64,000 nt of DNA, taken from Yponomeuta sedellus. Its lineage: Eukaryota > Arthropoda > Insecta > Lepidoptera > Yponomeutidae. Each line of letters opens with the position of its first letter. The stretch's first letter is position 1. Positions 50,336 through 59,745 of this stretch are shown one piece after another. Where the stretch lies: positions 4,641,487 to 4,705,486 of the forward strand of contig OW203738.1 of the NCBI GenBank assembly GCA_934045075.1, written 5' to 3'. Both the position numbers and the translations under genes were made by a program. The notes beneath the pieces were generated by a model that was given only the letters and a program-made list of their open reading frames with translations, ran no database searches and was not told the DNA's origin.

Positions 50336-50696
50336 TCGACATCAATCTTTGTATCCCACTGCTGGGGCACGGATCTCTTCCTGCATCGCAGGAAGGTTAG
50401 GCCATACTCCACCACGGGGGCCAAGTCCGGGTTGGTGGCGGAATGTAAAACCGTGGCGGGCCTTACTATAAGAAGTTATCAAGCCGCCCATAAAGCCCCT
50501 GACATGGCTTAACGACTGCCATTACATTACAACCGGCACCAACGGCTTAAACGGAAAAATGCCACTAGCGGCAGTCACGGGACGGTCACCCATCCTGCAC
50601 CTGACCGCGCCTGTTTCTTGCTTAACCGCGCCCAGTTGTTGCTTAACTCAAGTGATTGATTCCAATCACTAGGTTCGACTAGCCCGCTTCGATTCG
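50336..50696 (-). mobile_element. SINE-2 (5S-derived), full-length copy
   Basis: Flanked by TCACTTGCTAT (50325-50335) and TCACATGCTAT (50697-50707), one mismatch. The minus strand carries the 5S part near 50560-50690; the 5S boxes are recognisable but a short duplication containing AACCGCGCC separates parts of box A. Confidence 0.8.
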
Positions 50697-50756
50697 TCAC
50701 ATGCTATAAGCAACACATAATATGTGTTGCATATATTATATGCATTCGTAACATTT

Positions 50757-50940
50757 ACACAGTGCGTGCGTGAATACAGCAACTAATGGACATTGATGGA
50801 ACGAAGGACTTTGAACTTTGAAGAACTCCACAACGTGCAGGCAGAAATTAAACTACATATATAATATATGACAGTACATAAACTCATGACTGTATCCCAG
50901 AGGGGGTAGGCGGAGACAGCGGTTTGACACTTGCTATAAG
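50757..50940. mobile_element. RTE-C fragments
   Basis: 50757-50860 plus: CAGTGCGTGCGTGAATACAG and ACATTGATGGAACGAAGGAC correspond to the ACMQRLMNVDEAK coding region. 50888-50940 minus: ATGACTGTATCCCAGAGGGG is the reversed 3' end. They may be the two parts of another 5'-inverted copy. Confidence 0.45.
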
Positions 50941-50996
50941 CAACATATAGATATACAAATACATATATACATTCACAATATACTATTCACAATATA

Positions 50997-51402
50997 TTCC
51001 TTGAGAAGTATGTGTAGTGTTACTTTGAATGACAGGATACGCAATAGTCTGATAAGAGAACATTGTGGACTGAAAGAGGATGTAGTGACTAGAATTGAGA
51101 AAGGAATGTTGCGTTGGTTTGGACATGTGAAGAGGATGAAGGAAGAAAGATTGACGAAACAAATATATATTGCGAATGTGAGTGGAAGGGCTGGTAAGGG
51201 ACGTCCCAGACGGACTTACATCGACCAAATAGGGGATGTATTAGCAAAGGGAAAGATAAAAAGTACCCGGAACCGGCGTGCGTGCATGCAACGACTTATG
51301 AACGTTGATGAAGCGAAGGTGATCTGTCAGGATCGTGGCAAGTTGCAGTCCCTGGTCTCTGCCTACCCCTCTGGAATACAGGCGTGAGGTTATATATGTA
51401 TG
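50997..51402 (+). mobile_element. RTE-C LINE, 5'-truncated, with target-site duplication
   Basis: Flanked by TATTCACAATATA at 50984-50996 and 51403-51415. It ends with CTACCCCTCTGGAATACAGG and CGTGAGG. Best RTE-C copy in the window; relatives at 17571, 51418, 59700 and several short 3' ends. Confidence 0.85.
51001..51387 (+). pseudogene. RTE-C C-terminal coding fragment (intact frame)
   Basis: 128 residues: VTLNDRIRNSLIREHCGLKE, then VVTRIEKGMLRWFGHVKRM, GRAGKGRPRRTYIDQIGDVL, KSTRNRRACMQRLMNVDEAK and VICQDRGKLQSLVSAYPSGI. The GMLRWFGHVKRM block corresponds to LKWQWAGHILRR of RTE-B and shows common ancestry of the two LINE C-termini. Polymerase and endonuclease are missing. The start is fortuitous. 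Confidence 0.8.
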
Positions 51403-51417
51403 TATTCACAATATACA

Positions 51418-51545
51418 CAGTGCTTGCGTGCATGCAGCGGCTAATATGGACATTGATGAAGCGAAAGAATAATGTCAGGATCGAATAAAGTCAAGTGGTA
51501 AACCCTGACATTTGGCTACATCTCTCGGATATAGGCATAAGTTTG
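51418..51545 (+). pseudogene. Decayed RTE-C fragment
   Basis: TGCTTGCGTGCATGCAGCGG, ATATGGACATTGATGAAGCG and CAGGATCGAATAAAGTC follow the CMQRL...NVDEAK...CQDR coding region of the neighbouring copy with small deletions and stops. Confidence 0.55.
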
Positions 51546-51597
51546 TGTATAAATAAAATGCAATTTCAATCTTGTCTTTTTATGTACTCTATAGATG

Positions 51598-51700
51598 TCT
51601 CACTGCAGGAATAAGATTTCTTTAAGAGAGAGAGGATGGGCTTAATTATCGCGCGTGCTCACCGCGGATTGGCAATGAAATTTCTATCTCTAACATAATG
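51598..51700 (-). mobile_element. SINE-3 3' fragment
   Basis: ATGTCTCACTGCAGGAATAA, AGAGAGAGGATGGGCTTAAT and CACCGCGGATTGGCAATG are the reversed SINE-3 end. Confidence 0.6.
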
Positions 51701-51824
51701 TGAGCCTCACAAAAATTGCGGGATCGACTGAAATAAGAATGTTTTCAGGTGTTTGAATCTTTGCGTTTGTAAGGCAACAGCATTAGTTTAATGTAAATGA
51801 ACCTGGACCGAGTTTATATAGGTA

Positions 51825-51900
51825 AACAATATGTAGCTTTGTAAATATATGGTATTTGTTATTATTTCCAGTGTACAATAAAGAATATTCTTATTTTATC
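51825..51900 (+). mobile_element. LINE-L-like 3' end
   Basis: TATTTCCAGTGTACAATAAA then GAATATTCTTATTTTATC; tail region only. Confidence 0.5.
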
Positions 51901-51917
51901 TAACTACGGTTCTATGA

Positions 51918-52283
51918 GAAGCGCTCGTGGCCTAGGCAAACCGAGTGATTGGAATCAATCACTTGGTTAAGCAACAACAGGCGCGGTCAGGTACGGGATG
52001 GGTGAGCGTCCCGTGACTACCGCTAGTGGCATTTATCCGAGCGCTTCCGTGCTTCGCAAGGCACGTTAAGTCGTTGGTGCCGGCTGTCATATAATGGCAG
52101 TCGTTAAGCCATGTCAGAGGCCTTATGGGCGGCTTGATAACTTCTGACAGTGAGGCCCGCCACTGTCTCACAATACTCCACCAACCCGGACTTGGCCCCC
52201 GTGGTGGAGTATGGCCTAACCTTCCTGCGATGCAGGAAGAGACCCGTGCCCCAGCAGTGGGGACATATAAGGGTTGATAACGA
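51918..52283 (+). mobile_element. SINE-2 (5S-derived), best-preserved copy
   Basis: A 366-bp insertion between ACGGTTCTATGA at 51906-51917 and 52284-52295. The 5S segment has GGTTAAGCAACAACAGGCGC, then GGTCAGGTACGGGATGGGTGA. The 3' end is GACCCGTGCCCCAGCAGTGG and GGACATATAAGGGTTGATAA. The minus-strand frame across it is accidental. Confidence 0.9.
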
Positions 52284-52417
52284 ACGGTTCTATGAAAAGG
52301 GTGTTGCATAGGTATTTTTCATAACATGTGACATGATACAAAAATATCGTGTCACAGTGTTTGTCATAGAAGTCCTGCGAACCGGCTTCACGATTTTTTA
52401 GATATTTTTTGTGTATT

Positions 52418-52483
52418 ATATTTGGTAGGCCTGAGAATAGGTCATAGGCTTATTATTGTAGCAACAAAACTTTTGCGAGGTTA
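52418..52483 (+). mobile_element. Dispersed repeat (as at 41497)
   Basis: TATATTTGGTAGGCCTGAGA and GTAGCAACAAAACTTTTGCG; the terminal CTAG is not preserved here. Confidence 0.35.
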
Positions 52484-52655
52484 GGAAAATATAATTAATA
52501 ATTACATATAGATCAGGTAAATAACACCGTAAGATTTGACTTCGTCATGAACTGAACAGTTAATACAAAAATCATAAAATAGTAACGGTGACTTTCTACG
52601 TAGCATCACCAACCTTGATATCCACTGCATTCCCTTTTATAGTCATAAATATCAA

Positions 52656-52812
52656 TCAATCAGCCTGTACACAGGTCCTCTCAAAGACCCGCCACTGCTC
52701 TCTGTCCACGGCCATCCTCATCCAGCCACTGCCACCAATGTGCTTCAGATGGTCTGAACCGATGGTCGATGGGGTGGAAAAGTTCTCGAGTGGAGACCAC
52801 GAACTGGCAAAA
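52656..52812 (-). mobile_element. RTE C-terminus with inverted 5' part
   Basis: 52656-52756 minus encodes SDHLKHIGGSGWMRMAVDRE followed by QWRVFERTCVQ, the last RTE residues. Directly adjoining, 52757-52812 plus encodes RTDGRWGGKVLEWRPRTG, the block that normally lies just upstream. The order is therefore that of a 5'-inverted insertion with about 30 bp lost at the junction. No target duplication is found. Confidence 0.7.
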
Positions 52813-52859
52813 GTGGCCCCTACACGATCATGTGGCATGACATGGCATGCTGCATGATC

Positions 52860-53459
52860 GACAAAATCAAATCATGCACGCATCATGCTCGCGCTTTCAT
52901 TCCAGCCGCAGTGTTCGCAGAGCCGCTCGTAACTTTGCTACTAGCACTGAGCTTATGTATGGCATGCACCGTTTGCGGTGTTGACCGGCCGGTCTAGGGA
53001 CACTTTTCCTCTCGTATTAAATCGAGTCTGGATGACCGTCACCCTCCTGCTGCATGGTGGAGCTGAAGGTGTACGCTCGTTCGATGAAGAGGTAAGTGGG
53101 TTTCTTGCTACGCAGTGCTGGTGTCACTTCTTGTTTCTTTTCCGTATTGGCCATCATTGATAGGCTCATAATACCTACTTATTTAATCTTAATAAAAAAA
53201 GTTCATCCGTACGCAAGTACACCTGGTCGTGGCTATAACCTTCATGCGTGCATGTCTGTCATAGTTTGCATTCATAAAAGTATGCAATATTTCATCAATG
53301 TTTTCTTCTGACGATATCACGTAAAAATATCGTCCGAAAACCGACTTTTCAGACAACCATTTTTTTAATTCAAATTATCGCCTACTGTTTTTAGCGGGTT
53401 CTGGGGGCCCCTTGTAACTTCGGGGCCCTGGGCTGCAGCCCAAGCAGCCCTTAGGTAGA
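52860..53459. other. No gene recognised
   Basis: CATGCTGCATGATCG and CATGCACGCATCATGCTCGC around 52840-52890 give a CATG-rich patch. No coding homology. Confidence 0.3.
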
Positions 53460-53775
53460 TCCGGCCCTGACTCCGACGCTGTAGTGGCTGGGAGATGGTT
53501 TTATAGATGGTGTAGGCTTGCCCAGCACCTACACCATCCTGAAAGCTTAATCGGCCTAGCCCACAGGAAAGACTAGTCAATACGTGCGGAGCCAACCAAG
53601 CCGCGGATTTCCTCACGATGTTTTCCTTCTCCGTTAGCTTGTGGTATTGCGACTACAAATTCGCAAATGTACGTCATTAAACAAAGTCATTACATGCCCG
53701 CACTGGGGATCGAACCTGGGGCTCTCGCTTGCGAGTCCATGGTTCTACCCACTGAGCTGCCACCGCTCATATCAT
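53460..53775 (-). mobile_element. SINE-4, near full length, lacking its 3' end
   Basis: The minus-strand head GAGCGGTGGCAGCTCAGTGG and box B AGGTTCGATCCCC (53707-53719), AACATCGTGAGGAAATCCGC, then the SINE-4-specific CTAGTCTTTCCTGTGGGCTA and TGGTGTAGGTGCTGGGCAAG. This copy shows that SINE-4 shares its head and middle with SINE-3 but has a different 3' part. Confidence 0.75.
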
Positions 53776-53799
53776 CACAGAACACTTATTTATTTATTT

Positions 53800-53975
53800 A
53801 CTTTACAGATACTTATATCACACTAATATTAAACAGGCGAAAGTTTGTGAGTCTGTATGTTTGTTACTTCTTCACGTCTAAACGGCTGAAGCAATTTTAG
53901 TGAAATTTGGTATGGAGTTAGCGGACACCCGTATTTCCATGGGAAAACCGATAAACCGCGGGTAAATCCGCGGAG
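53800..53975 (+). repeat. Common lepidopteran non-coding repeat
   Basis: AGGCGAAAGTTTGTGAGTCT, TTCTTCACGTCTAAACGGCT and AGTGAAATTTGGTATGGAGT are the start of a widespread dispersed repeat, probably a non-autonomous rolling-circle element. It stops at CGCGGGTAAATCCGCGGAG without the usual CTAG. Confidence 0.45.
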
Positions 53976-53984
53976 CACGTTAGT

Positions 53985-54235
53985 ATTGTGTCGTGTCGGC
54001 CTAGAGAATAGCATCAACCCGAACTCTTCCCGCGGGTGTCGTAAAAGGCGACTAAGGGACACAAACCGGGGGGTAAGCAGCAGCGCCCCCTGCAGTACAA
54101 TTCCACCGAACTGCGATCCCCAACCCGCATGCCCAGCGTGGGGATTATGGGCATCACCCCCTATGATAGCACAACGTGGCGCTCTTTGGGGAGGGCTATG
54201 TCCAACAGTGGACTAGTATAGCCTGACGACGACGG
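53985..54235 (+). mobile_element. RTE-Bn copy
   Basis: TGTCGGCCTAGAGAATAGCA, CTTCCCGCGGGTGTCGTAAA, AACCCGCATGCCCAGCGTGG and the RTE-B 3' end GGGCTATGTCCAACAGTGGA then TAGCCTGACGACGACGG. The tail (GACGAC) is a variant of (GAA)n. Confidence 0.75.
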
Positions 54236-54484
54236 CTAGTATTACATGATGTACATAATGAAGTCTCGACAAGCAGACGTTTCGCGTCTGCAAGATATTC
54301 CTTTCGACAAAAGATATTGCTTTGCTTCTCGCAAATTTTCTGCCAATACAAAATTCACGGAGACCCGAAATTGTAATGCAACCAATAAAACCTGGCCGCC
54401 CATTGTATTTCTAAGCGGCTTGAAAAAAACCGGACAAGTGCGAGACAGATTCGCGCACGAAGGGTTCCGTACCATTATTAATTT

Positions 54485-54728
54485 CATCGTCGTCATCAGG
54501 CCACCGCTGCCCACTGCTGAGTATCAGCATTTTCCGCCAAATGCCATCTTTCACGATCCCTTGCCATCGGCATCCACGGACCGTTCGCCGACTGAACTCT
54601 ATCGTCCGACCATCGGACTGCTGGTCTGCAACTAACCGTCTGGAGATTAAAGTGGAAATGGGCGGGGTATATGGCGAGACAGGAAGACGGCAGGTGCACC
54701 AGGGCAATCACAGAGTGGCGGCCGAGAA
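54485..54728 (-). mobile_element. RTE-A LINE with 5' inversion, exact target-site duplication
   Basis: Flanked by CATTATTAATTT at 54473-54484 and 54729-54740. The left part (54485 to about 54634) is minus sense: tail CATCGTCGTCATCAGG and codons for RPAVRWSDD...PWMPMARDRE...QQWAAVA. The right part (about 54637-54728) is plus sense and encodes RLKWKWAGYMARQEDGRCTR and AITEWRPRT, exactly the segment upstream of RPAVRW in the source. About 15 bp are missing at the junction. This is a textbook twin-priming product. Confidence 0.95.
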
Positions 54729-54799
54729 CATTATTAATTTACTTATTTATAATTCAAGTGAATCTACAACTAAATACCTATTCTCTGGATATTTCAAGT

Positions 54800-55000
54800 G
54801 TCGACCTGCTGCCCTTATTAGTAAAGAGCAAAGAAACTACAAAAAATCACGTCCCTTGTAGTCCCCCTTAATTTTATATTTTTAATTAATTATTTATTTT
54901 TAAAGTAAAAATATTGGCCGCCACTTGTACTGTAATGTTATTTGTTAAGTCTCATATGTAATCTCTGGTGTACATGCAATAAAGAATATTGTATCTATCT
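54800..55000 (+). mobile_element. LINE-L 3' end with (TCTA)n tail
   Basis: TGCCCTTATTAGTAAAGAGC, AATATTGGCCGCCACTTGTA, TACATGCAATAAAGAATATT then TATCTATCTATG. Confidence 0.7.
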
Positions 55001-55084
55001 ATGTAATATAATATTTATAACTAAATTAATTGATATGCAACTAAGTATTCTGTGATCATTGTGTCTACCTGTTGTCGTTACGAA

Positions 55085-55345
55085 TATGGAGTAAGACACG
55101 AAAAAATAGTGACGTTTGTTGTATGGGAGCCCGGTTTAAATATTTATTTTATTCTGTTTTTAGTATGACTTGCTATAGCGGCAACAGAAATTCATCATCT
55201 GTGAAAAATTCTACTGTCTAGTTATCACGCTTCATGAGATAGTTTGGTGGCAGACAGAACGGAGAGTGGCGCGTGGCGCGTCTTAATAGTTTTTACCCTT
55301 TGGGTACGGAACCCTAAAAAACTCCGTCCGCGGCGGCGCCTGCGA
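55085..55345. repeat. Dispersed lepidopteran non-coding repeat (TACGGAACCCTA type)
   Basis: GTTTGTTGTATGGGAGCCCG, TAGCGGCAACAGAAATTCAT, CTGTGAAAAATTCTACTGTC and CCCTTTGGGTACGGAACCCT form a nearly complete unit of a repeat common in Lepidoptera. Non-coding; class uncertain. Confidence 0.55.
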
Positions 55346-55974
55346 TCTCTGTCACTGTCAGGAAAAATGTCAAGACAAGTGTCTGTTACGTGACCATGTC
55401 AACTTGACCGTCTCCTTCCTGTAATATCTACCTTTTTGCTCTGATATAAGGATCATCCATCAACGGTCGAAGTCTCAAGTTACATTGCCCATTCGTTTGG
55501 TGGAACAACCTGTGTTCAGGCAAATAGTATCTCTATTGCGAGGACAATAAGACTTGTAAAAATAGCAGATAGATTTGTTGTGAAGATGATAAAGCAGGTT
55601 GGCACAGACAGGTAGCCCTTTGTCAAAGAGCGTAATCAGTGCGTCCGATCTTTGCTTAGTTACAGGTGTGTGGAATGCCCCAAAACGGTACTTGAGGTAA
55701 AGGTTAAGTAGTTAGATAAAATTGTACTTCATAGATTAAAGGAACGGGAATAAAGAGTAGTTCAAAAGTAAAATGCGAATGTGATGTTTTATTTGTAAGA
55801 TTCAACGAAAGTGAACCAAGCAGTCAAGAAATTGGATTTTTCGGAGTTATTAATGGAAAAATGTTTTAATATAATCAGAGATTCCATGTTAAAACATACA
55901 TAAAAGTTGTATTTTTCTCCACAAATTCTTTTCAAAATCCGTCTTGTCAAAAAGTCTAGTGGTATAAAATGGAA
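55346..55974. other. No gene recognised
   Basis: The 162-codon minus frame at 55789-56277 begins in SINE-2 and its remainder has no motif; it is treated as chance. Confidence 0.35.
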
Positions 55975-55977
55975 TTT

Positions 55978-56213
55978 TTCCGAGCGCTTCCGTGCTTCAC
56001 AAGGCACGTTAAGCCGTTGGTGCCGACTGTCGTTAAGCCACGTCAGATCAGAGGCCTTATGGGCGGTTTGATAACTTCTGACAGTAAGGCCCGCCACTGT
56101 CTTACAATCCTCCACCAACCCGGACTGGGCCCCCGTGGTGGAGTGTGGCCTAACCTTCCTGCGATGCAGGAAGAGACCCGTGCCCCAGCAGTGGGGACAT
56201 ACAAGGGTTGTTA
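55978..56213 (+). mobile_element. SINE-2, 5'-truncated
   Basis: CCGAGCGCTTCCGTGCTTCA, GTTAAGCCGTTGGTGCCGAC and GACCCGTGCCCCAGCAGTGG. The 5S-like promoter part is missing, so it cannot be transcribed from its own promoter. Confidence 0.8.
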
Positions 56214-56215
56214 AC

Positions 56216-56749
56216 GAACGCCTTTCGCTATGGGAAAATAATCGAAATCGTGAGAATATTATCAGTTTTTTATACATTTTTCTTCGTCTTCATCTATAAA
56301 GCAATCGATAAATTGCAGTAGGCCATGTAGGACAAGATAGTCTTTTAAACGATGCTAAGATTAAGGGTTTATGTGAGTTACGTCTCTAGTGTATCATCTG
56401 TAGAGAACCATTTTTTTAGTATTTCTTATGATTTGCGATACTCATACATAGTTATATAATTATATTGTTGTGTCGGCCAGCTGCGAAAAATTAAAATTGA
56501 CTACCCACAATAATTGACTGTACTCGCCACTTCAGCCTACCCGAGACCACGGCAACTGTAACGCTGCCGAAACGTCGTCAGGAAATAAGGTTAATTACGT
56601 TTTACCTAAAAAATAAGCGCGATTAGACCCATTTTTTTAAATTAGCAATATTTTATTGTACTATTTAAGGGGCTACAGAAAAATACTGTTTGAAGACTTG
56701 AGACATTCACGCATGCCTGATGGTAAACGGTGGCGGGGAGTCGCTGGAC
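56216..56749. other. No gene recognised
   Basis: AT-rich; no shared repeat or coding homology. Confidence 0.3.
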
Positions 56750-56754
56750 TGTGA

Positions 56755-57003
56755 CAGGGCTGTGTGGTGTCGGCCTAGAGAATAGCACCAACCCAAATTC
56801 TTCCCGCGGGTGTCTATAAACTAAGGGATATAAACCGGGGGGTGAGCAGCAGCCCCCCTGCAGTACAATTCCACCAAACTGCGATCTCCAACCCGCATGC
56901 CCAGCGTGGGGTTTATAGGCATTATCCCCCAATGATAGCACAACCTTGCGCTCATTAGGGGAGGGCTATGTCCAGCAGTGGACTAATATAGCCTGAAGAA
57001 GAA
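56755..57003 (+). mobile_element. RTE-Bn copy
   Basis: GTGTCGGCCTAGAGAATAGC, TTCTTCCCGCGGGTGTCTAT, CAACCCGCATGCCCAGCGTG and CAGCAGTGGACTAATATAGC followed by (GAA)n. About 250 bp, same limits as 53985-54235. Confidence 0.8.
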
Positions 57004-57007
57004 GAAC

Positions 57008-57120
57008 AAAAGAAGTCGCTGGACGCGGGCGGCACAAGACCTGGCAGTTTGGAAAACCATGAGGGAGCCCTATGTCCTGCAGTGGGCATCAAATGACTGA
57101 TGATGATGATGATGAAAGTA
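57008..57120 (+). pseudogene. RTE C-terminal end with (TGA)n tail
   Basis: The frame RSRWTRAAQDLAVWKTMREP, then YVLQWASND and TGA, followed by (TGATGA)n. It lies directly after the RTE-Bn. Confidence 0.7.
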
Positions 57121-57254
57121 AGACGGGATCTAGGATATTTACCTGCTTGCCTGTTAAATCTAGTTTTATAGAAACCTAGGTTACTGGAAAACAGACGACG
57201 GCAAGGCGTTTCAAACCTTTGTCGTTGTTACAAACGATTTCGCGAATAGTTTGG

Positions 57255-57385
57255 TGCTATTATGAGTAATGAGATGATTTATACAGCGTCCAGGGGCAAC
57301 TTCACTCACTATAGACGGGTGAAGCGCCCACTCAATTGTGCCTGGGCATTGTTTTTGGATGGAGTAGGTTTGCCCAGCATGTCAA
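57255..57385 (-). mobile_element. SINE-4 3' part
   Basis: AATGAGATGATTTATACAGC, GTCCAGGGGCAACTTCACTC and GGAGTAGGTTTGCCCAGCAT. Diverged. Confidence 0.6.
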
Positions 57386-57404
57386 AGTTAGCGTACTAAA
57401 CATT

Positions 57405-57545
57405 TTCACGTATACGTTTGAAAATAAACAACAAGGTTTGCTGGAACAAATCTCTTACAGACATAAGCTCGCCTTTGTAAATGTTATTTTATATATTGTA
57501 ATGCCCTTTTTAATGTTTCGTGTGCAATAAAGTATACTAATAATA
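57405..57545 (+). mobile_element. LINE 3' end with (TAA)n tail
   Basis: ATAAGCTCGCCTTTGTAAAT, CGTGTGCAATAAAGTATACT and (AATAAT)n. Confidence 0.6.
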
Positions 57546-57554
57546 ATAAACAAA

Positions 57555-57645
57555 GTCACAGGCGTATGCCCATACTGGGAATCGAACCTGGGTCTTTCGC
57601 CTCAGAGTCAATTGTATTACCCACTGAGCTAGGACCGCTACCAAG
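57555..57645 (-). mobile_element. SINE-3 head
   Basis: The minus strand shows the tRNA head AGCGGTCCTAGCTCAGTGGG and box B AGGTTCGATTCCC (57587-57599). The rest is missing. Confidence 0.65.
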
Positions 57646-57754
57646 CCCAGTCTTAGGTTGTTACGAGCAAACCTACAGAATATAAAAAAAAACTACACAA
57701 AATTGAAACTCTATCGTAATCTATAAAAACCTCGAGAGTATAGATTTATATAAT

Positions 57755-58449
57755 TTAATCACCGGGGCATCGCGCCCTCATTACAGCAGGCGGCAGCGCC
57801 ACTAATACGCGTTTTGCGTACACCGAATGCACATCTGGGAACGACAACAAACCTTCCCGTACCAAAATCCACCTAAGCGCCCCTCGAACTTGTATTGAAA
57901 TCTCAATATACCTGAAGAGGTATATAAGGCTGAGATTTCCATGGCAACTCTTCATCGTCGATGTCTGTGGACACCTGTTTCAACCGCGGCATTTATTTAA
58001 GACTAATGCAAACGAAATTGAATCGCAACGGTTAAACAATAAAGTTTAGAGTTGATCGTGTAACGATCCTGACTGCATTCCCGCTCGTTAGGGATGTTCG
58101 CATAAATTATCGATGTTTCACTCCAATGCGCGGCGCCGGCGATAAGCCCGTCTCCCTCGCCGAACACTTGTTTTTATTTCGTGCCGGGTTGTAGAATGTG
58201 TGGACGCAGGAACAAGTGTCCTGCTTCCCTGGCCGCGAATCGTTCTCATGTTTATGTCTGATGTGCGCGTTTTTTTCTTTTTTACGAGGATTATGACTTT
58301 TTGTGTCTGTGTTTGCGTTGCCTGCTGTAATTATTTTGTTTAGCTCTAATTGGGATTCTTCAAGTGGGAATTGGCTGGGATGTCTTGGTGTGCTTCTTCT
58401 GTGGTTAGATTTTTTCTCGATTCGTTTTAATTTCAAGCGGTAAGGTAGT
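57755..58449. other. No gene recognised; TATA-like motif in a small hairpin
   Basis: AAATCTCAATATACCTGAAG and AGGTATATAAGGCTGAGATT (57897-57937) pair imperfectly, and the right arm looks like a TATA box. A 109-codon minus frame at 58107-58436 is Lys/Asn-rich without motif. The region 57770-58270 is GC-richer than its surroundings. Confidence 0.3.
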
Positions 58450-58459
58450 TGAACAGCTT

Positions 58460-58690
58460 AGGCACGAAGGTTTCCTCGCGACGTTTTTCTTCACATCACA
58501 AATGTACATAGCTTAGTAAACTGAGTCATTGGTACATGCCGGGATTCGAACCCACGACTTCCCGATTGAGAAGCAGGTGTTCTACAGCTCCACTACTTCA
58601 TAGTAAACAACACATATTCTCTCTGTCTCTCTCTCTGTCTAAGAGAAGGCAGTAACCTGTCTCTTGTATCCTGCAGTGGGACGTTTATAG
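58460..58690 (+). mobile_element. SINE-3 with inverted head and direct tail
   Basis: From 58460 the middle and tRNA head are on the minus sense (GAAGGTTTCCTCGCGACGTT; box B reversed as GGGATTCGAACCC at 58540-58552; ending GAGCTCCACTACTTCAT region). From about 58610 the SINE-3 3' end follows on the plus sense (CTCTGTCTAAGAGAAGGCAG, CCTGCAGTGGGACGTTTATA). This is the same inverted-first arrangement as in SINE-1 and RTE-A. No target duplication was identified. Confidence 0.7.
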
Positions 58691-59699
58691 GCAACATAAA
58701 AAAACGTATTTATAAATAACGAGCTGACTCACCGAACAAACAGAATAAATACGAAAATAGTATTTTTCGTGGTTTAGTGGTATTTCTGCTATTTAGGAAG
58801 ACAAATCAACAATCAGCCATCAATTCTCGCTGTGAAATTGCACTTACTATGTGTGAGTAAATCCTATCGCATTATTTATTATCCACTTCCTGCTAACTAT
58901 TATAACTACTGTTTCGTACCAGCCCTCTGACCTCTCAGCAAACAGTGGCTCATTATCGATATTAAATCGCGATTTCTAGAAATCCAATTTGTTTAGAGAA
59001 TGAGTTACCTAGTATAAGTTCATTTGCTGAGTCAAATACCAGTTGATCGACGCCGGGTCACCGGGCTAGTTCATAATACACGAGGTATCGGCGGCTAACT
59101 GGCGCCAAGACGGCAGCCGAGGCGCTTACTCTCCAGGCAGACATAATTGACATACATCAAGGAAGTTTAGACCTTATATCAGCAGCTAAAGTGTAGAGAT
59201 TCAATCGTATTGAGTTTCATCAGCTGAGTGAAGTGAAGGTAAAGGAATCGAAACTTTAGGTTCAGTGCGTTGAGGTGGGTTTTAACTTGTGCGAGGCGTA
59301 ATGGAACTGCACGTCGTGATTTTGAATTCCAAGCGCCCAAGTAAAAGAAACACGCTTCTTTTGACACTGACTTTTAGATTTTGGTGCGATATAAATTAGA
59401 TTTTTATGTTAAGCATAAAAATTCCAACTCGGTCTCGTATTATTTTTAAATTATTTCATTTATTTATAAGTGAAACCTTTACGGGCGCTTTTATCAAAGC
59501 CAGACAATGAAGACGAATTAATTTCTGTAGTTTCAACTTTTGTTGATACATCGTCATAAGTGCGTGTCGGATTTGTGTGTACTTATAACCGTAGTCACTC
59601 GTAGAATACAATCACGTCTGGCAGTTGGTCTATTCTATTTCTGATGCTATTTGAATCAAATCCAGGTGGTTTCAATCCTACTACTTCTACCTGGCAGAC
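58691..59699. other. No gene recognised
   Basis: No shared repeat and only short frames. Possibly unique sequence upstream of the gene at the right edge. Confidence 0.35.
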
Positions 59700-59745
59700 C
59701 CTCTTTTAGCCTTGCCTACCCCTCCGGGATACAAGCATGAGTTAA
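59700..59745 (+). mobile_element. RTE-C 3'-end remnant
   Basis: CCTTGCCTACCCCTCCGGGA followed by TACAAGCATGAGTTA, as at 51358-51390. Confidence 0.55.

Noticed and set aside
51959..52309. 116-codon minus frame
   Set aside because: Antisense of SINE-2; the equivalent frame in the copy at 26390-26629 shows it is a property of the SINE.
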